DNA of 64,000 nucleotides from an uncultured Candidatus Melainabacteria bacterium (GTDB lineage: Bacteria > Cyanobacteriota > Vampirovibrionia > Gastranaerophilales > Gastranaerophilaceae): positions 1-64,000 of the forward strand of contig CAKVCZ010000011.1 of the NCBI GenBank assembly GCA_934726055.1. The letters are read 5' to 3'. Position numbers and translations under genes: made by a program. The first letter of the stretch is position 1. Each line of letters opens with the position of its first letter. A model generated the notes under the pieces. It was not told the origin of the DNA. It saw only the letters and a program-made list of their open reading frames with translations, and did not search any database. Positions 25,501 through 34,863 of the stretch are shown here, one piece after another.

Positions 25501-26145
25501 TTAGATTAAAGAGTCTTTAACAGTTTTAGTCGCATTAATATCTATCATTTGTAAAGAATGCTTAGCTAAACCTGCATTACCCGAATCAACAATAGGAGAA
25601 GTTGTTACAGATGGTTTTGTTAATACAACAGGTTTTGGTCTAACTTTTACAACCGGGGCCTTTCTATTACTTTTTACAATAGCCGGATCAGGATTTTTTT
25701 GGTAATATTTGTAATCTGACATAATTGTATTTACAAAGCCTTTACTAACACTTGGCACTGCTTTTTGACGTCTTACTGCAACCGGACCTGCATTATATGC
25801 AGCAAGAGCCAATTCAGTAGAACCAAACATTTTGTACATCATTTTGTAATACATCAATCCGCCGCGAATATTATCACTTAAGTAATATGGATTAATTCCC
25901 ATAGTTTTAGCCGTTGACGGCAACAATTGAAATACCCCTACTGCACCATAAGGACTTTTTAGGTTATGGCGAAATTTTGATTCTGCCTTTGCGATACTTA
26001 AACCTAATGCGGGGTCAATACCTAATTCAATTGAATGCTTTACTATAATTGATTTAATTTCATTTTCTGAAACTTCTGCTGCCAATGTCTTTTGACAGAA
26101 TATTATCACTAACATTATAGTGAGTATTACTGTTTTTTTTAACAT
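25501..26145 (-). CDS. Secreted lytic transglycosylase (SLT domain)
   Basis: A 214-residue exported enzyme that cleaves peptidoglycan glycan strands. A signal peptide (about 1-22, ending in TLAAE) precedes an SLT domain at about 30-140 with catalytic Glu in AKAESKFRH, GAVGVFQLLPSTAKTMGI and AYNAGPVAVRR. The C-terminal 70 residues are Pro/Lys/Val-rich, probably an extended linker to the wall. AAGGG precedes the ATG. It is divergent from the prepilin genes. Confidence 0.9.
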   Translation of the reverse strand: MLKKTVILTIMLVIIFCQKTLAAEVSENEIKSIIVKHSIELGIDPALGLSIAKAESKFRHNLKSPYGAVGVFQLLPSTAKTMGINPYYLSDNIRGGLMYYKMMYKMFGSTELALAAYNAGPVAVRRQKAVPSVSKGFVNTIMSDYKYYQKNPDPAIVKSNRKAPVVKVRPKPVVLTKPSVTTSPIVDSGNAGLAKHSLQMIDINATKTVKDSLI

Positions 26146-26243
26146 AAAGTTTCCCTTAACTCTGGTAAATTGTACTATTTATCAGGGCACTATTTATAAA
26201 CCCATGACTTGTGTAAACATATATTAACATAAAATGGAATATA

Positions 26244-26273
26244 TTGCAAGTCATCCCCCAAATGTGCTATAAT
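26244..26273 (+). promoter_or_regulatory. Promoter of the prepilin genes
   Basis: TTGCAA (26244-26249) and a perfect TATAAT (26268-26273) are 18 bases apart. The predicted start leaves a leader of about 40 bases before the first prepilin ATG at 26319. Confidence 0.65.
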
Positions 26274-26318
26274 AAAAGATAATGAGGACTCTATAATTTA
26301 TTATTCAAAGGTGAGTTT

Positions 26319-27020
26319 ATGCATAAAAATTTTGGTTTTACTCTGACAGAAACTCTTGTTATGATGGGTATAATTGCAGCTATTGCGGTTATAACCTTTT
26401 CCAGCATATCTGATGTAACACCGGATAGACAGAAAATGCTTGTTAAAAAAGCTTATAAAGAAACTGTTGAGGCTGTACAAACGCTTTTAGATGATGAAGA
26501 CTTATATCCAAGATATTATGCATATAACTTAGATAAAATATATACAAATTCTTTTGCAGCAATTACTTCAGACTATGTATCAGGATATACTACTATTGCA
26601 AACACTACTGTTTCTGGAGATATAACAACAAGTGAAACAGAAAAGACTGACAGTACTTTGGAATCAGGAAAAACACACAAAGACAAATTAACTTCCGTTG
26701 GAAACGATGTATTTAAGAATGTTTCAATACCAAGCGGAGTAACGTCTTACACAAAATATAACAAATTTTCTTATAATTTTGCAAAACTATTTGATACTAC
26801 AATTACACAAGATGGCACATACAAATACAAATTTACAACAAAAGATGGCATTGATTGGGTAGTTACAGATGGTTTTAATTCATCAACTACATCCACTGTG
26901 GTAGTTGATGTAAATGGGGCACAAAATGGCGGAAGTTATACTTTTACTGTTGCTGCAGATGGAACAGTTACGCCTGATGCTTCATCTGCAAATATTTTAA
27001 AAACAAGAGGAATAAAATAA
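26319..27020 (+). CDS. Type IV pilin-like prepilin (1)
   Basis: A 233-residue prepilin. Class III signal: a short leader MHKNFG, cleavage expected between Gly and Phe, then FTLTETLVMMGIIAAIAVI with the conserved Glu at +5. The rest is a polar globular head rich in Thr, Ser and Asp, with no Cys pair. It would be matured by the prepilin peptidase encoded at 61562-62596 and assembled into a pilus or pseudopilus. AGGTGA precedes the ATG. Its stop overlaps the start of the next prepilin by one base. Confidence 0.85.
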   Translation: MHKNFGFTLTETLVMMGIIAAIAVITFSSISDVTPDRQKMLVKKAYKETVEAVQTLLDDEDLYPRYYAYNLDKIYTNSFAAITSDYVSGYTTIANTTVSGDITTSETEKTDSTLESGKTHKDKLTSVGNDVFKNVSIPSGVTSYTKYNKFSYNFAKLFDTTITQDGTYKYKFTTKDGIDWVVTDGFNSSTTSTVVVDVNGAQNGGSYTFTVAADGTVTPDASSANILKTRGIK

Positions 27021-27703
27021 TGAAATATGCATTTACTTTAGCTGAAGCTCTTATTGTTCTTGGTATAGTTGCAATTTTAGCAACTCTATCTACTTTGGCT
27101 GTAACTAATGTAAAGCCCGATGAAGATGTTATTATGTTTAGAAAGGCTTATCGCACAATATCAAGTGCTATTGAACAAATTAAAAAGAATAAAGATTTAT
27201 TTTATGAAAACTGTGAAACTAATCAAGTTTCTCAACTTGCCAATATTTGTAAAATTCAAGCAAACGATTCGCTTAATGATGCTTATAACTTTATAAACAC
27301 TTTTTCAAAATTAATAGGTGCAGTTAATTCAAACATTCAAACAAATGTAACTGAAATTGAGGAAGGCATATTTGGAAACGAATATCATAATAATGCATTT
27401 TCCACAGCAGATGGAATATACTGGGAAATTTCTAACACTTACGGTGGTCCAAATTATGAACTCTATGTATATCCGGATGGAGTTAATTCAAAAAGTAAAG
27501 CTTGTAGTTATGATTCATCAAGTTGCCCAAGACCAAATAAATTTTACTTTACAATAGACGTAAATACAGCTGAAATTTCTATGCCTATTTCATATACAGA
27601 CTCAAACTATAATCCTGTTGCGTGTACATATTTGAGATACCCTAGAATAAATAAGTTTAATAAGTTTCCAACTAAAGCCGAAGGAAATACTTGTTATCCA
27701 TAA
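27020..27703 (+). CDS. Type IV pilin-like prepilin (2)
   Basis: A 227-residue prepilin with an unusually short leader, MKYA, then FTLAEALIVLGIVAILATLSTLAV, with Glu at +5. The residue before Phe is Ala, which prepilin peptidases tolerate less well than Gly. The head contains several Cys (ENCETN, ANICKI, SKACSYDSSSCPRPNKFYF) that could form disulphides, and a segment SCPRPNKFYFTIDV closely paralleled in the third protein (NCPKPDTFLFKIKY). That points to duplication within the cluster. Translationally coupled to the first prepilin. Confidence 0.83.
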   Translation: MKYAFTLAEALIVLGIVAILATLSTLAVTNVKPDEDVIMFRKAYRTISSAIEQIKKNKDLFYENCETNQVSQLANICKIQANDSLNDAYNFINTFSKLIGAVNSNIQTNVTEIEEGIFGNEYHNNAFSTADGIYWEISNTYGGPNYELYVYPDGVNSKSKACSYDSSSCPRPNKFYFTIDVNTAEISMPISYTDSNYNPVACTYLRYPRINKFNKFPTKAEGNTCYP

Positions 27704-27787
27704 TATTTTCATCCAATTTGCGTAGTTTTTTATCTTGCGTAAATATTCTGTTTTTGCTACAATCTTCACATAGGAGTTTTGATATTT

Positions 27788-28468
27788 ATGCTAAAAAATA
27801 AAGCTTTCACTCTAACAGAAATACTACTTGCACTTGGCATCCTCGGAATTATCACCGGTGCTGTTGCAATGCAACTCCAAAAAATGGAAGCTGATAGCAT
27901 TAAAATCAGTTTTCAAAACTGCTATTCACAAATGACAAGTATTTTAAGTGAAATGTATAATGATGAAACGCTATACCCAAGAGTACCCACTGGTGCAAAA
28001 GATGCAGAAGGGAAAACTCAATATTTAGGTTTTTGCAACGGCTATGTAAATGGAGTATCTAAACAAGCATATACAAAGTTCTTAGAAAATTTTACTGATA
28101 AAATAGCGAACGAAAACAACGACATTAGTGGTGCTTTTGCAACAATTGATACTAAAAACAATAGCTACTGGTACATTTCTGGATACATGTTATATAATAG
28201 CGATTGTAGTAATGTTAACAATGCTTACATTAACATTACCTTTGATACTAACGGAAGAAATAAAGGTCCAAATTGTCCGTATTCGGGTAGTATGAGTGGA
28301 TCCAGTTTTACATCAGTAACAAGCAATTGCCCAAAACCGGACACATTTTTATTTAAGATAAAATATGATAATTCAATTGAGTTTGATACAAACACGTACT
28401 ACAACGGAACAAACTTAGAAACATATTTAAAAAACAATCATTATTTAGATAGTAACAAAACAGATTAA
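27788..28468 (+). CDS. Type IV pilin-like prepilin (3)
   Basis: A 226-residue prepilin: leader MLKNKA, then FTLTEILLALGILGIITGAVAMQL with Glu at +5 and Ala before the cleavage site. The head domain keeps a Cys-Pro motif (NCPKPDTFLFKI) like prepilin 2. The ATG at 27788 is chosen since AGGAG lies 11 bases upstream; a TTG at 27779 would be only 2 bases from it. An 84-base gap from prepilin 2 may hold a separate promoter. Confidence 0.83.
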   Translation: MLKNKAFTLTEILLALGILGIITGAVAMQLQKMEADSIKISFQNCYSQMTSILSEMYNDETLYPRVPTGAKDAEGKTQYLGFCNGYVNGVSKQAYTKFLENFTDKIANENNDISGAFATIDTKNNSYWYISGYMLYNSDCSNVNNAYINITFDTNGRNKGPNCPYSGSMSGSSFTSVTSNCPKPDTFLFKIKYDNSIEFDTNTYYNGTNLETYLKNNHYLDSNKTD

Positions 28469-28507
28469 CATATAAATAAAACTATTTAGGAAAGGGAAAA
28501 AGGAAAA

Positions 28508-29311
28508 ATGGAACAAAAAAAATTAGCAACTATCGGCGTATTTGGCGGTTCAGGCTTTTACAAATTTTTGGATAATGTAGAAGAAGTAAAAGTTGAAACC
28601 CCTTACGGTATGCCTAGTGATAACTTAATGGTTGGTCAAATCGGCAAACACAAAGTTGCCTTTATGCCAAGACACGGAAGAAACCACACTATTCTTCCTC
28701 ACTTAATCAATTACAGAGCTAATGTTTGGGCTATGAAACACATCGGTTGCGAAAGAGTTATCTCTCCATGTGCTTCAGGCAGCTTACAAAAACATATCAA
28801 CCCTGGTGATTTCGTTATCTGCGACCAATTCGTTGATTGGACAGACGGCAGAAAATCAACTTTCTTTGAAGGACCTGTTGTTCACCACCCATCTCCTGCT
28901 GATATGTATTGCCCTGAATTAAGAAAAATTGCAATTGATACAGCTAAACAATTAGGTATCAAAGTTCACGAAACAGGTACTATGGTTGTTATCAACGGAC
29001 CAAGATTCTCTACAACTGCTGAATCTAAGTTCTTTACTAACCAAGGTTGGGATACTATCGGTATGACTGCATTCCCTGAAAATTACCTTGTAAAAGAAAT
29101 GGATATGTGTCCATTAAATATTTGTCTTATCACTGACCACGATTGCGGTCTTGTTGGTGATGTACCTCCTGTATCTCACCATGAAGTTTGCAGAGTGTTC
29201 GATGAAAATATTGAAAGAGTTAAAAACTTATTATTCAGAGTTATTGAATCAATTCCTGAAAAACGTGAACACTGCGATTGTGCTAACACATTCAAAAACT
29301 CTCAAATGTAA
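28508..29311 (+). CDS. mtnP: S-methyl-5'-thioadenosine phosphorylase
   Basis: A 267-residue purine nucleoside phosphorylase-family enzyme that splits methylthioadenosine into adenine and methylthioribose 1-phosphate for methionine salvage. Visible landmarks: GVFGGSGFYKFL at the start, phosphate-binding MPRHGRNHTILPHLINYRANVWAMK, the segment VINGPRFSTTAESKFF, and GMTAFPENYLVKEMDMC with the substrate-contacting Met, then ITDHDCG. The codon choice is noticeably more C-rich than in neighbours (many AAC, TTC), suggesting high expression. AAAGGGAAAAAGG precedes the ATG. Confidence 0.93.
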   Translation: MEQKKLATIGVFGGSGFYKFLDNVEEVKVETPYGMPSDNLMVGQIGKHKVAFMPRHGRNHTILPHLINYRANVWAMKHIGCERVISPCASGSLQKHINPGDFVICDQFVDWTDGRKSTFFEGPVVHHPSPADMYCPELRKIAIDTAKQLGIKVHETGTMVVINGPRFSTTAESKFFTNQGWDTIGMTAFPENYLVKEMDMCPLNICLITDHDCGLVGDVPPVSHHEVCRVFDENIERVKNLLFRVIESIPEKREHCDCANTFKNSQM

Positions 29312-29332
29312 TTTATTATAAAGGATTAAGCA

Positions 29333-29593
29333 ATGATTATACACGCAATTAATAATTTATTCTATTTCTTTTATATTCTTATCATCATAAGAATATTCTT
29401 GACTTGGATTCCAACAATTGACTGGGAAGCTCAACCGATAAAATCTATCGCAGCCGCCACTGACTGGTACCTTGATATTTTTAAAAGAATCATCCCACCT
29501 TTCAGCGGACTTGACTTCTCTCCAATCATTGCTCTTATAGCTTTACAAATAATTCAAGTTATCCTAACAGGCTTTCTTGATGCTTTGTTTTAA
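29333..29593 (+). CDS. YggT family membrane protein
   Basis: An 86-residue protein with two transmembrane helices (about 5-25 and 62-82) joined by a loop with the family pattern RIFLTWIP and PFSGLDFSPIIALI. YggT/Ycf19 proteins occur widely, including cyanobacteria and plastids, where they are linked to thylakoid or division-related membrane functions; the bacterial role is unclear. It follows mtnP by 21 bases and ends before a strong bidirectional terminator. Confidence 0.88.
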   Translation: MIIHAINNLFYFFYILIIIRIFLTWIPTIDWEAQPIKSIAAATDWYLDIFKRIIPPFSGLDFSPIIALIALQIIQVILTGFLDALF

Positions 29594-29626
29594 GCTATAA
29601 CTTTATAGATTATATATTTCATTTTT

Positions 29627-29660
29627 TAGGCGGATTTTCTTAAATAAGAAAATCCGCCTA
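29627..29660. terminator. Bidirectional terminator
   Basis: TAGGCGGATTTTCTTA pairs perfectly with the sequence ending at 29660 around a tiny loop, with a T-run before it on the plus strand. It separates the convergent yggT and matrixin-like genes. Confidence 0.85.
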
Positions 29661-29682
29661 GCTACTTGTTTCTTTTAATTAT

Positions 29683-31008
29683 TTATCTTGCCCACTTTAA
29701 AGTCTTTTTAATTATATCATCTTCCATATCTCCGCCTGATTGTTGATATTGAGAGATATAATCTTTAGCCTCTTGCTTTTTCTTCAATTCTACACACATC
29801 GTTAATAAATTATGTAAAATAGATTTGTTACCTGTATTATATTCAAATGCTTGCTTGAAAGACAAATATGCATTTTCCGCATCATCCTTATGTGCATAAC
29901 AAAGCCCCATCATGTTATAAATCGCAGGATTTGACGAAGTATCATTGGCTCTTTGTAAGGCATAATTATAATATTTAATCGCAGTATCATATTTTTCAGA
30001 TGAATAATAACATTCCGCCATTGATAAATATATATTTGGATTTGAAGGCTCTATCGTCAATGCTCGTTTATAAGCATCTAATGCATCCTCTTTTCTGCCA
30101 ACATCAAAATAAACTTTACCTAAACTTATCCATGATATTGCTTTATTTGGACTCATTTTTACATATTGCTCTGCTTCTTCAAGTTTTTTCTGAGCAAAAC
30201 TCGATGTTTCACGACCTATAACCTCTTTGTCATTTGAATACATCATCTTTATTGTTGTAATATCTCTTTGTGTTAAACGACCAGTGTTTTTTGTGGTAAA
30301 TGCATACATAACATCCGATTCATCTTGACTATGACCAATTATACCCAGTGCATGGCCTAATTCATGCATTACAACCGGATACATCTCATCATTGCTAACT
30401 CTCGTTCTCGAATTTGGCTTTACGGATAATAACTTTACCGTTGAAGAACTTAACTGCTTATCTTTACCAACAAATATGTTATTCGTCAAACCTGCCATAT
30501 ACAGTTCACTTTGATTACTTAGTTTTTCCAAGTTATCTACAACTTCTATCGTTATATCTGCACCGTTTCTTTTTGATGGAATAAACTCAAAATACCCTTC
30601 AAATATTGTATTATAATCTCTTAGAGCTGTTCTTATAGTATTATTATATTCACTCGGTGCAACATACACCTTTATCTTTGATTTATGCCATTTAACCAAA
30701 GCTCCGTTTGAATCTACCGCATAAACAAGATAATTACTGCCGCTAAGACCTGATTTTACAGATTTTACTTCATCAGAAACTCTGTCTTCACTTTCAATGT
30801 TACCTTCTTCATACGTTTTATCAGCTATGTCGTCCCGATTTTGCTCAGAATCTTCTTTATTATCCAAATTTTGAGTTTTTTCTGAAAATACCTTATGTGA
30901 AGGTATCCACGCCATCGGATTATATGATTTATTATTCACAAGTGCTAATGCTATAAAAATAACGATTGCAATTGATATTTCTATTAACTGAAGATTTCTC
31001 TTTTCCAC
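29683..31008 (-). CDS. Membrane-anchored matrixin-like metalloprotease with TPR repeats
   Basis: A 441-residue protein. A single hydrophobic segment near residues 9-24 anchors or exports it. After an acidic spacer (about 45-90) comes a metzincin domain with the zinc motif HELGHALGIIGH and a Met-turn in DVMYAF, as in the matrixin/M10 clan. The C-terminal half (about 265-435) contains at least three tetratricopeptide repeats (AISWISLGKVYFDVGRKEDA, NIYLSMAECYYSSEKYDTA, AIYNMMGLCYAHKDDAENA) that usually bind protein partners. Protease plus TPR on one chain is uncommon. Probably an outward-facing protease; substrates unknown. No pro-domain cysteine switch was noticed. Confidence 0.82.
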   Translation of the reverse strand: MEKRNLQLIEISIAIVIFIALALVNNKSYNPMAWIPSHKVFSEKTQNLDNKEDSEQNRDDIADKTYEEGNIESEDRVSDEVKSVKSGLSGSNYLVYAVDSNGALVKWHKSKIKVYVAPSEYNNTIRTALRDYNTIFEGYFEFIPSKRNGADITIEVVDNLEKLSNQSELYMAGLTNNIFVGKDKQLSSSTVKLLSVKPNSRTRVSNDEMYPVVMHELGHALGIIGHSQDESDVMYAFTTKNTGRLTQRDITTIKMMYSNDKEVIGRETSSFAQKKLEEAEQYVKMSPNKAISWISLGKVYFDVGRKEDALDAYKRALTIEPSNPNIYLSMAECYYSSEKYDTAIKYYNYALQRANDTSSNPAIYNMMGLCYAHKDDAENAYLSFKQAFEYNTGNKSILHNLLTMCVELKKKQEAKDYISQYQQSGGDMEDDIIKKTLKWAR

Positions 31009-31033
31009 ACTCTTATCCTTGATTTTACAATAT

Positions 31034-31065
31034 AAAAAGGCATAAACAATGTCTATGCCTTTTTT
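31034..31065 (-). terminator. Terminator of the dnaG-rpoD operon
   Basis: AAAAAGGCATA (31034-31044) and TATGCCTTTTT (31054-31064) form a stem 6 bases after the rpoD stop, with a T-run on the minus strand. Confidence 0.85.
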
Positions 31066-31070
31066 AAATA

Positions 31071-32171
31071 TTATGTTTCAACATATTCTCTTAAACGTTT
31101 ACTTCTGTTTGGATGTCTTAACTTTCTTAAAGCCTTAGCTTCAATTTGACGAATACGTTCACGAGTAACTCCAAACAATTGACCAACTTCTTCCAATGTT
31201 CTTTGACGACCATCATCCATACCAAAACGAAGTCTTAGAACATCTCTTTCTCTTGGTGATAATGTGCATAAAACTTCTGCCAAGTCTTCTCTTAATAAAT
31301 CTGAAGCAACAGTCTTGATTGGAGCATCTGCTTCTTTATCTTCTATAAAATCACCCAAACGAGAATCTTCTTCTTTACCAATTGGAGTTTCCAATGATAA
31401 TGGTTCTTGTGCGATTTTAATAATTTCTCTTAATTTTGAAATTGAAACGTTCATTTCAACAGCCAATTCTTCTTCAGTTGGCTTTCTTGATAATTCTTGA
31501 GCCAATCTTCTTGTAACTTTTTTAAGCTTATTGATAGTTTCAACCATGTGAACTGGGATACGAATTGTTCTGGCTTGATCGGCAATTGCACGTGTTATTG
31601 CCTGTCTAATCCACCAAGTTGCATAAGTTGAAAATTTGAAACCACGTTCATGGTCAAATTTTTCAGCCGCACGAATTAAACCCAAGTTACCTTCTTGAAT
31701 TAAATCCAAGAACAACATTCCACGACCTACATATTTCTTTGCAATACTTACTACTAAACGTAAATTTGCTTGAACTAATTTTCTTTTAGCAATTGCACCC
31801 GGAGTACCGCCTTTTATTATTGCTCTTGCCAACTCTATTTCTTCATTTGTAGATAATAATTTGATACGACCAATTTCTCTTAAATACAATCTCACCGGAT
31901 CATCAATTGCAATACCTTTTGGTAATTCAATGTCATCTTCCATTTTTTCTTCAGTAGAGTCCATCATATAAACATCACTGAATTCTGTGTGATCATCCAT
32001 CTTATTTGCAGAAACAATATCTTCTATATTGTCTGTACTCATTTCCACATTCATGAAAGAATCATTTTCAGCATCTACTTCCAAATCCTTTTCAGTATCT
32101 TCAATATTCAACATGTCAATTGATTCATCATTAACGTTAATTATTGAACTTGCTTGTCTTTTTCTTGTCAT
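31071..32171 (-). CDS. rpoD: Primary RNA polymerase sigma factor
   Basis: A 366-residue housekeeping sigma-70 factor. An acidic N-terminal part (1-75) replaces most of region 1.1. Region 1.2 follows ([13 protein letters not shown]), then region 2 ([37 protein letters not shown] and [16 protein letters not shown]), region 3, and region 4 with the helix-turn-helix [25 protein letters not shown]. It recognises promoters of the TTGACA/TATAAT type seen elsewhere in the window. Its start overlaps the dnaG stop by one base, giving the conserved dnaG-rpoD arrangement; rpsU is absent. Confidence 0.97.
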   Translation of the reverse strand: MTRKRQASSIINVNDESIDMLNIEDTEKDLEVDAENDSFMNVEMSTDNIEDIVSANKMDDHTEFSDVYMMDSTEEKMEDDIELPKGIAIDDPVRLYLREIGRIKLLSTNEEIELARAIIKGGTPGAIAKRKLVQANLRLVVSIAKKYVGRGMLFLDLIQEGNLGLIRAAEKFDHERGFKFSTYATWWIRQAITRAIADQARTIRIPVHMVETINKLKKVTRRLAQELSRKPTEEELAVEMNVSISKLREIIKIAQEPLSLETPIGKEEDSRLGDFIEDKEADAPIKTVASDLLREDLAEVLCTLSPRERDVLRLRFGMDDGRQRTLEEVGQLFGVTRERIRQIEAKALRKLRHPNRSKRLREYVET

Positions 32172-34042
32172 TAATTATCTCCAATTCTAAGTTTATTTAT
32201 TTTATCCCTAAGCTGCATTTGAAGTTTTAATGCTTCCGTTTCATCGCCATTCACTTCTTCATACATCTGCTTTAGTTGTTTTCTTTCCACATCACGCCGA
32301 CACGCTTCAATTTTTTCGATATTTTCTTTTATTACTGATTCAAATTCGTTTTCATTTAATCCTACAAAAGTATCTGAGATACAAATTAAATCAGTTAATG
32401 TTTTTTGAGCTTCTACATCATTTACTAATTCTGCATATAATAAATCAACTAACTCACTAACATTATTTACGGTATTTGTTAATTTGTCAATTGTATTTTT
32501 TACAATTATTAACGTTTTACTTGTAAAATTTACACTTTTTATTCTTTCACTTATACTTTGTATTGAATATGGATTATTCTTTATAAAATACAAACTGAGC
32601 AGGTTTTTTTGCGCAATTTCTTCTATTGATGAAGAAATTGTTACATTTAAGTTTGTATTCGGCACTATAAAATCATCTGTATAAACAGTATGTACACTTC
32701 TTTGTAAAGCTTTTTCGTCAATATCAAGCTGCGTTGCAACAGATTTTACATACTCTGATTGAATAACAGGATTTTGAATTTCATTTAATATTGGCAGTAA
32801 ATTTTTTACAAATTCGGCTTTTTGTTGCGGATTTTGAGTATCAGGCTTATTTTTTAATAAAGAATTTAATTGAAAATCCAACAACAATGGAGCTTTATCA
32901 ACGTAAGCCTTATATGCATCCGCACCTACACTTCTTATAAATTCATCAGGATCTTTACCTTCCGGAGGTGAAATAACTCTAATTTCACAGGCATATTTAT
33001 TATCATCTGCGGAAAGATGTGATTCATCGAACTGTTTTATATTACCCAAACCTTGAAAGGCTGTTTTAATTAGTTCTCCACCCCTTTTAGTTGCATTTTG
33101 ACCTGCTAAATCTGTATCAAAGGATAAGAATATTCTTCTATTTTTTGTATATTTTGAAAAGATTTTTATATGTTCCTGAGTTAAAGATGTTCCGCAAGAT
33201 GCAACTGCATTTTTTATGCCATGAGCCTGAGCGGAAATTACATCAAAATAACCTTCCATAATAATTACGGCATCTTCTTGTTTTATAGCTTCTTTTGCTG
33301 TGTATAATCCGTATAAAATTCTACTTTTATTATAAATAGGAGAATCTGACGAATTCAAATATTTTGGATTTTGACCTTCTTCAATTGCTCTTGCTCCAAA
33401 CGCAATATAATCACCACTTTCACTTTGAATAGGAATTATTATTCTGTTTCTGAACCTATCTACATATTTTCCTTGAGAAGATTTTAAAATTAATCCTGCT
33501 TTTTCCAAAATTGAATCATCAAATTCTGTTTTTAATTTTCTATACAACAAATCCGATTCTTTTAATGACAATCCCAAAGAAAATGTTGATATTATCGCAG
33601 GTATAATATCTCTGTTTGCTAAATATTTTACAGCCATATTGTCAGTAGAAGTATTTAACAAAATATCCTGATAAAATAATGCTGCTTTTCTGCAAGCATC
33701 AAGCATCAGAGTTCTTTCTTCTTTAACTTTGCCGGAATTACCTGTAAACTCAGGAAGTTCAATATTATATTTTTCGGCTAAATATTTTATTGCTTGCGGG
33801 TATTCCCAATTATGAATTTTCATCAAAAAGGTAATACCATCACCACCGACACCGCAACCAAAACATTTAAAAATGCCCCGTTCAGGATTGACACAAAAAG
33901 ATGGCGTTTTTTCTCCATGAAATGGGCATAATCCCCAATAATTACCACCTTTTTTCTTCAAAACAACTTCTTCAGACACAATATCAACGATATCCATCTG
34001 ATTTTTTATCTGTAAAATTGCTTCTTCATACGTCGATAACAT
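32171..34042 (-). CDS. dnaG: DNA primase
   Basis: A 623-residue bacterial primase making RNA primers at the replication fork. The N-terminal zinc domain has CPFH and CFGCG (CHC2 type, about 38-65). The RNA polymerase/TOPRIM core (about 120-350) carries [32 protein letters not shown] (acidic metal residues) and DPDEFI. The C-terminal DnaB-interaction region is weakly conserved. First gene of the dnaG-rpoD operon; it diverges from tatD with 50 bases between them. Confidence 0.96.
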   Translation of the reverse strand: MLSTYEEAILQIKNQMDIVDIVSEEVVLKKKGGNYWGLCPFHGEKTPSFCVNPERGIFKCFGCGVGGDGITFLMKIHNWEYPQAIKYLAEKYNIELPEFTGNSGKVKEERTLMLDACRKAALFYQDILLNTSTDNMAVKYLANRDIIPAIISTFSLGLSLKESDLLYRKLKTEFDDSILEKAGLILKSSQGKYVDRFRNRIIIPIQSESGDYIAFGARAIEEGQNPKYLNSSDSPIYNKSRILYGLYTAKEAIKQEDAVIIMEGYFDVISAQAHGIKNAVASCGTSLTQEHIKIFSKYTKNRRIFLSFDTDLAGQNATKRGGELIKTAFQGLGNIKQFDESHLSADDNKYACEIRVISPPEGKDPDEFIRSVGADAYKAYVDKAPLLLDFQLNSLLKNKPDTQNPQQKAEFVKNLLPILNEIQNPVIQSEYVKSVATQLDIDEKALQRSVHTVYTDDFIVPNTNLNVTISSSIEEIAQKNLLSLYFIKNNPYSIQSISERIKSVNFTSKTLIIVKNTIDKLTNTVNNVSELVDLLYAELVNDVEAQKTLTDLICISDTFVGLNENEFESVIKENIEKIEACRRDVERKQLKQMYEEVNGDETEALKLQMQLRDKINKLRIGDN

Positions 34043-34080
34043 ATTAATATTTTAACATTAATAAAAAAAAAATCATGTGA

Positions 34081-34092
34081 TATAATCGTTTT
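34081..34092 (+). promoter_or_regulatory. -10 element placing tatD start at +1 (leaderless)
   Basis: A perfect TATAAT (34081-34086) lies 6 bases before the ATG of tatD (34093), so transcription would start at or next to the start codon. No ribosome-binding site is present. A -35 at TTAATA (34058-34063) would be 17 bases upstream but is weak. Confidence 0.45.
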
Positions 34093-34863
34093 ATGAACAA
34101 CTATTTTATAGATACACATTCCCATTTAGATATGATTGATGACGTTGAAACAAGTACAATTGTATCTGATGCTGAAAAGGAAAATGTAAAAAAAATAATT
34201 ATTCCAACAATTAATGAAGAAAATTTTGATGCTGTATTAAATATTTGCAACAAATATGATAATGTTTATTGTTTACTTGGAATTTTTCCTAATGAAGCTA
34301 AAACATGGACAGATAAAACTGCTGACAACATAAAAAATCTTGCAAAAAACAATAGCAAGGTTGTTGGAATTGGGGAAATAGGTCTTGACTATTATTGGGA
34401 TACAAGTTACGTTGAATTACAAAAAGAAATTTTTATAAAACAAATAGAACTTGCAAATGAACTTAATTTGCCGATTGAAGTTCACGATAGAGAAGCCCAT
34501 AAAGATACTTTAGATATTCTAAAAAAATATAATAAAACTTCTGATGTTGTTTTACACTGTTTTTCAGGCAGCGTAGAATTTTCAAGAGAATGCATAAAAG
34601 AAGGCTACTATTTGGCTTTAGGTGGAGTTGTTACATTCAAAAATGCAAAAAAGATGAAAGATGTTGCAATTGATATTCCGCTCGATAAACTAATGTTGGA
34701 AACAGATGCACCATATTTAACACCAACTCCATACAGAGGAAAAACCAATTATCCAAAATATATTCCTCTTATTGCTCAAGAAATTGCAAAATTGAAAAAT
34801 GTTGACTTCGATACAATAATGAATGTATCAACAGAAAATGCAGAAAAGGTATTTAAGATTTGA
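34093..34863 (+). CDS. tatD: TatD family metal-dependent hydrolase
   Basis: A 256-residue TIM-barrel nuclease of the TatD/YcfH type, acting on DNA 3' ends or similar substrates. Metal ligands are visible: DTHSHLD (His-x-His near 8-10), GEIGLDYYWD (Glu), PIEVHDREAHKD (His), VLHCFSGS (His) and LETDAPYLTP (Asp). Usual family length. Its stop overlaps the TTG start of tlyA (TTGA), a classic coupled pair. Transcription appears leaderless. Confidence 0.92.
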   Translation: MNNYFIDTHSHLDMIDDVETSTIVSDAEKENVKKIIIPTINEENFDAVLNICNKYDNVYCLLGIFPNEAKTWTDKTADNIKNLAKNNSKVVGIGEIGLDYYWDTSYVELQKEIFIKQIELANELNLPIEVHDREAHKDTLDILKKYNKTSDVVLHCFSGSVEFSRECIKEGYYLALGGVVTFKNAKKMKDVAIDIPLDKLMLETDAPYLTPTPYRGKTNYPKYIPLIAQEIAKLKNVDFDTIMNVSTENAEKVFKI

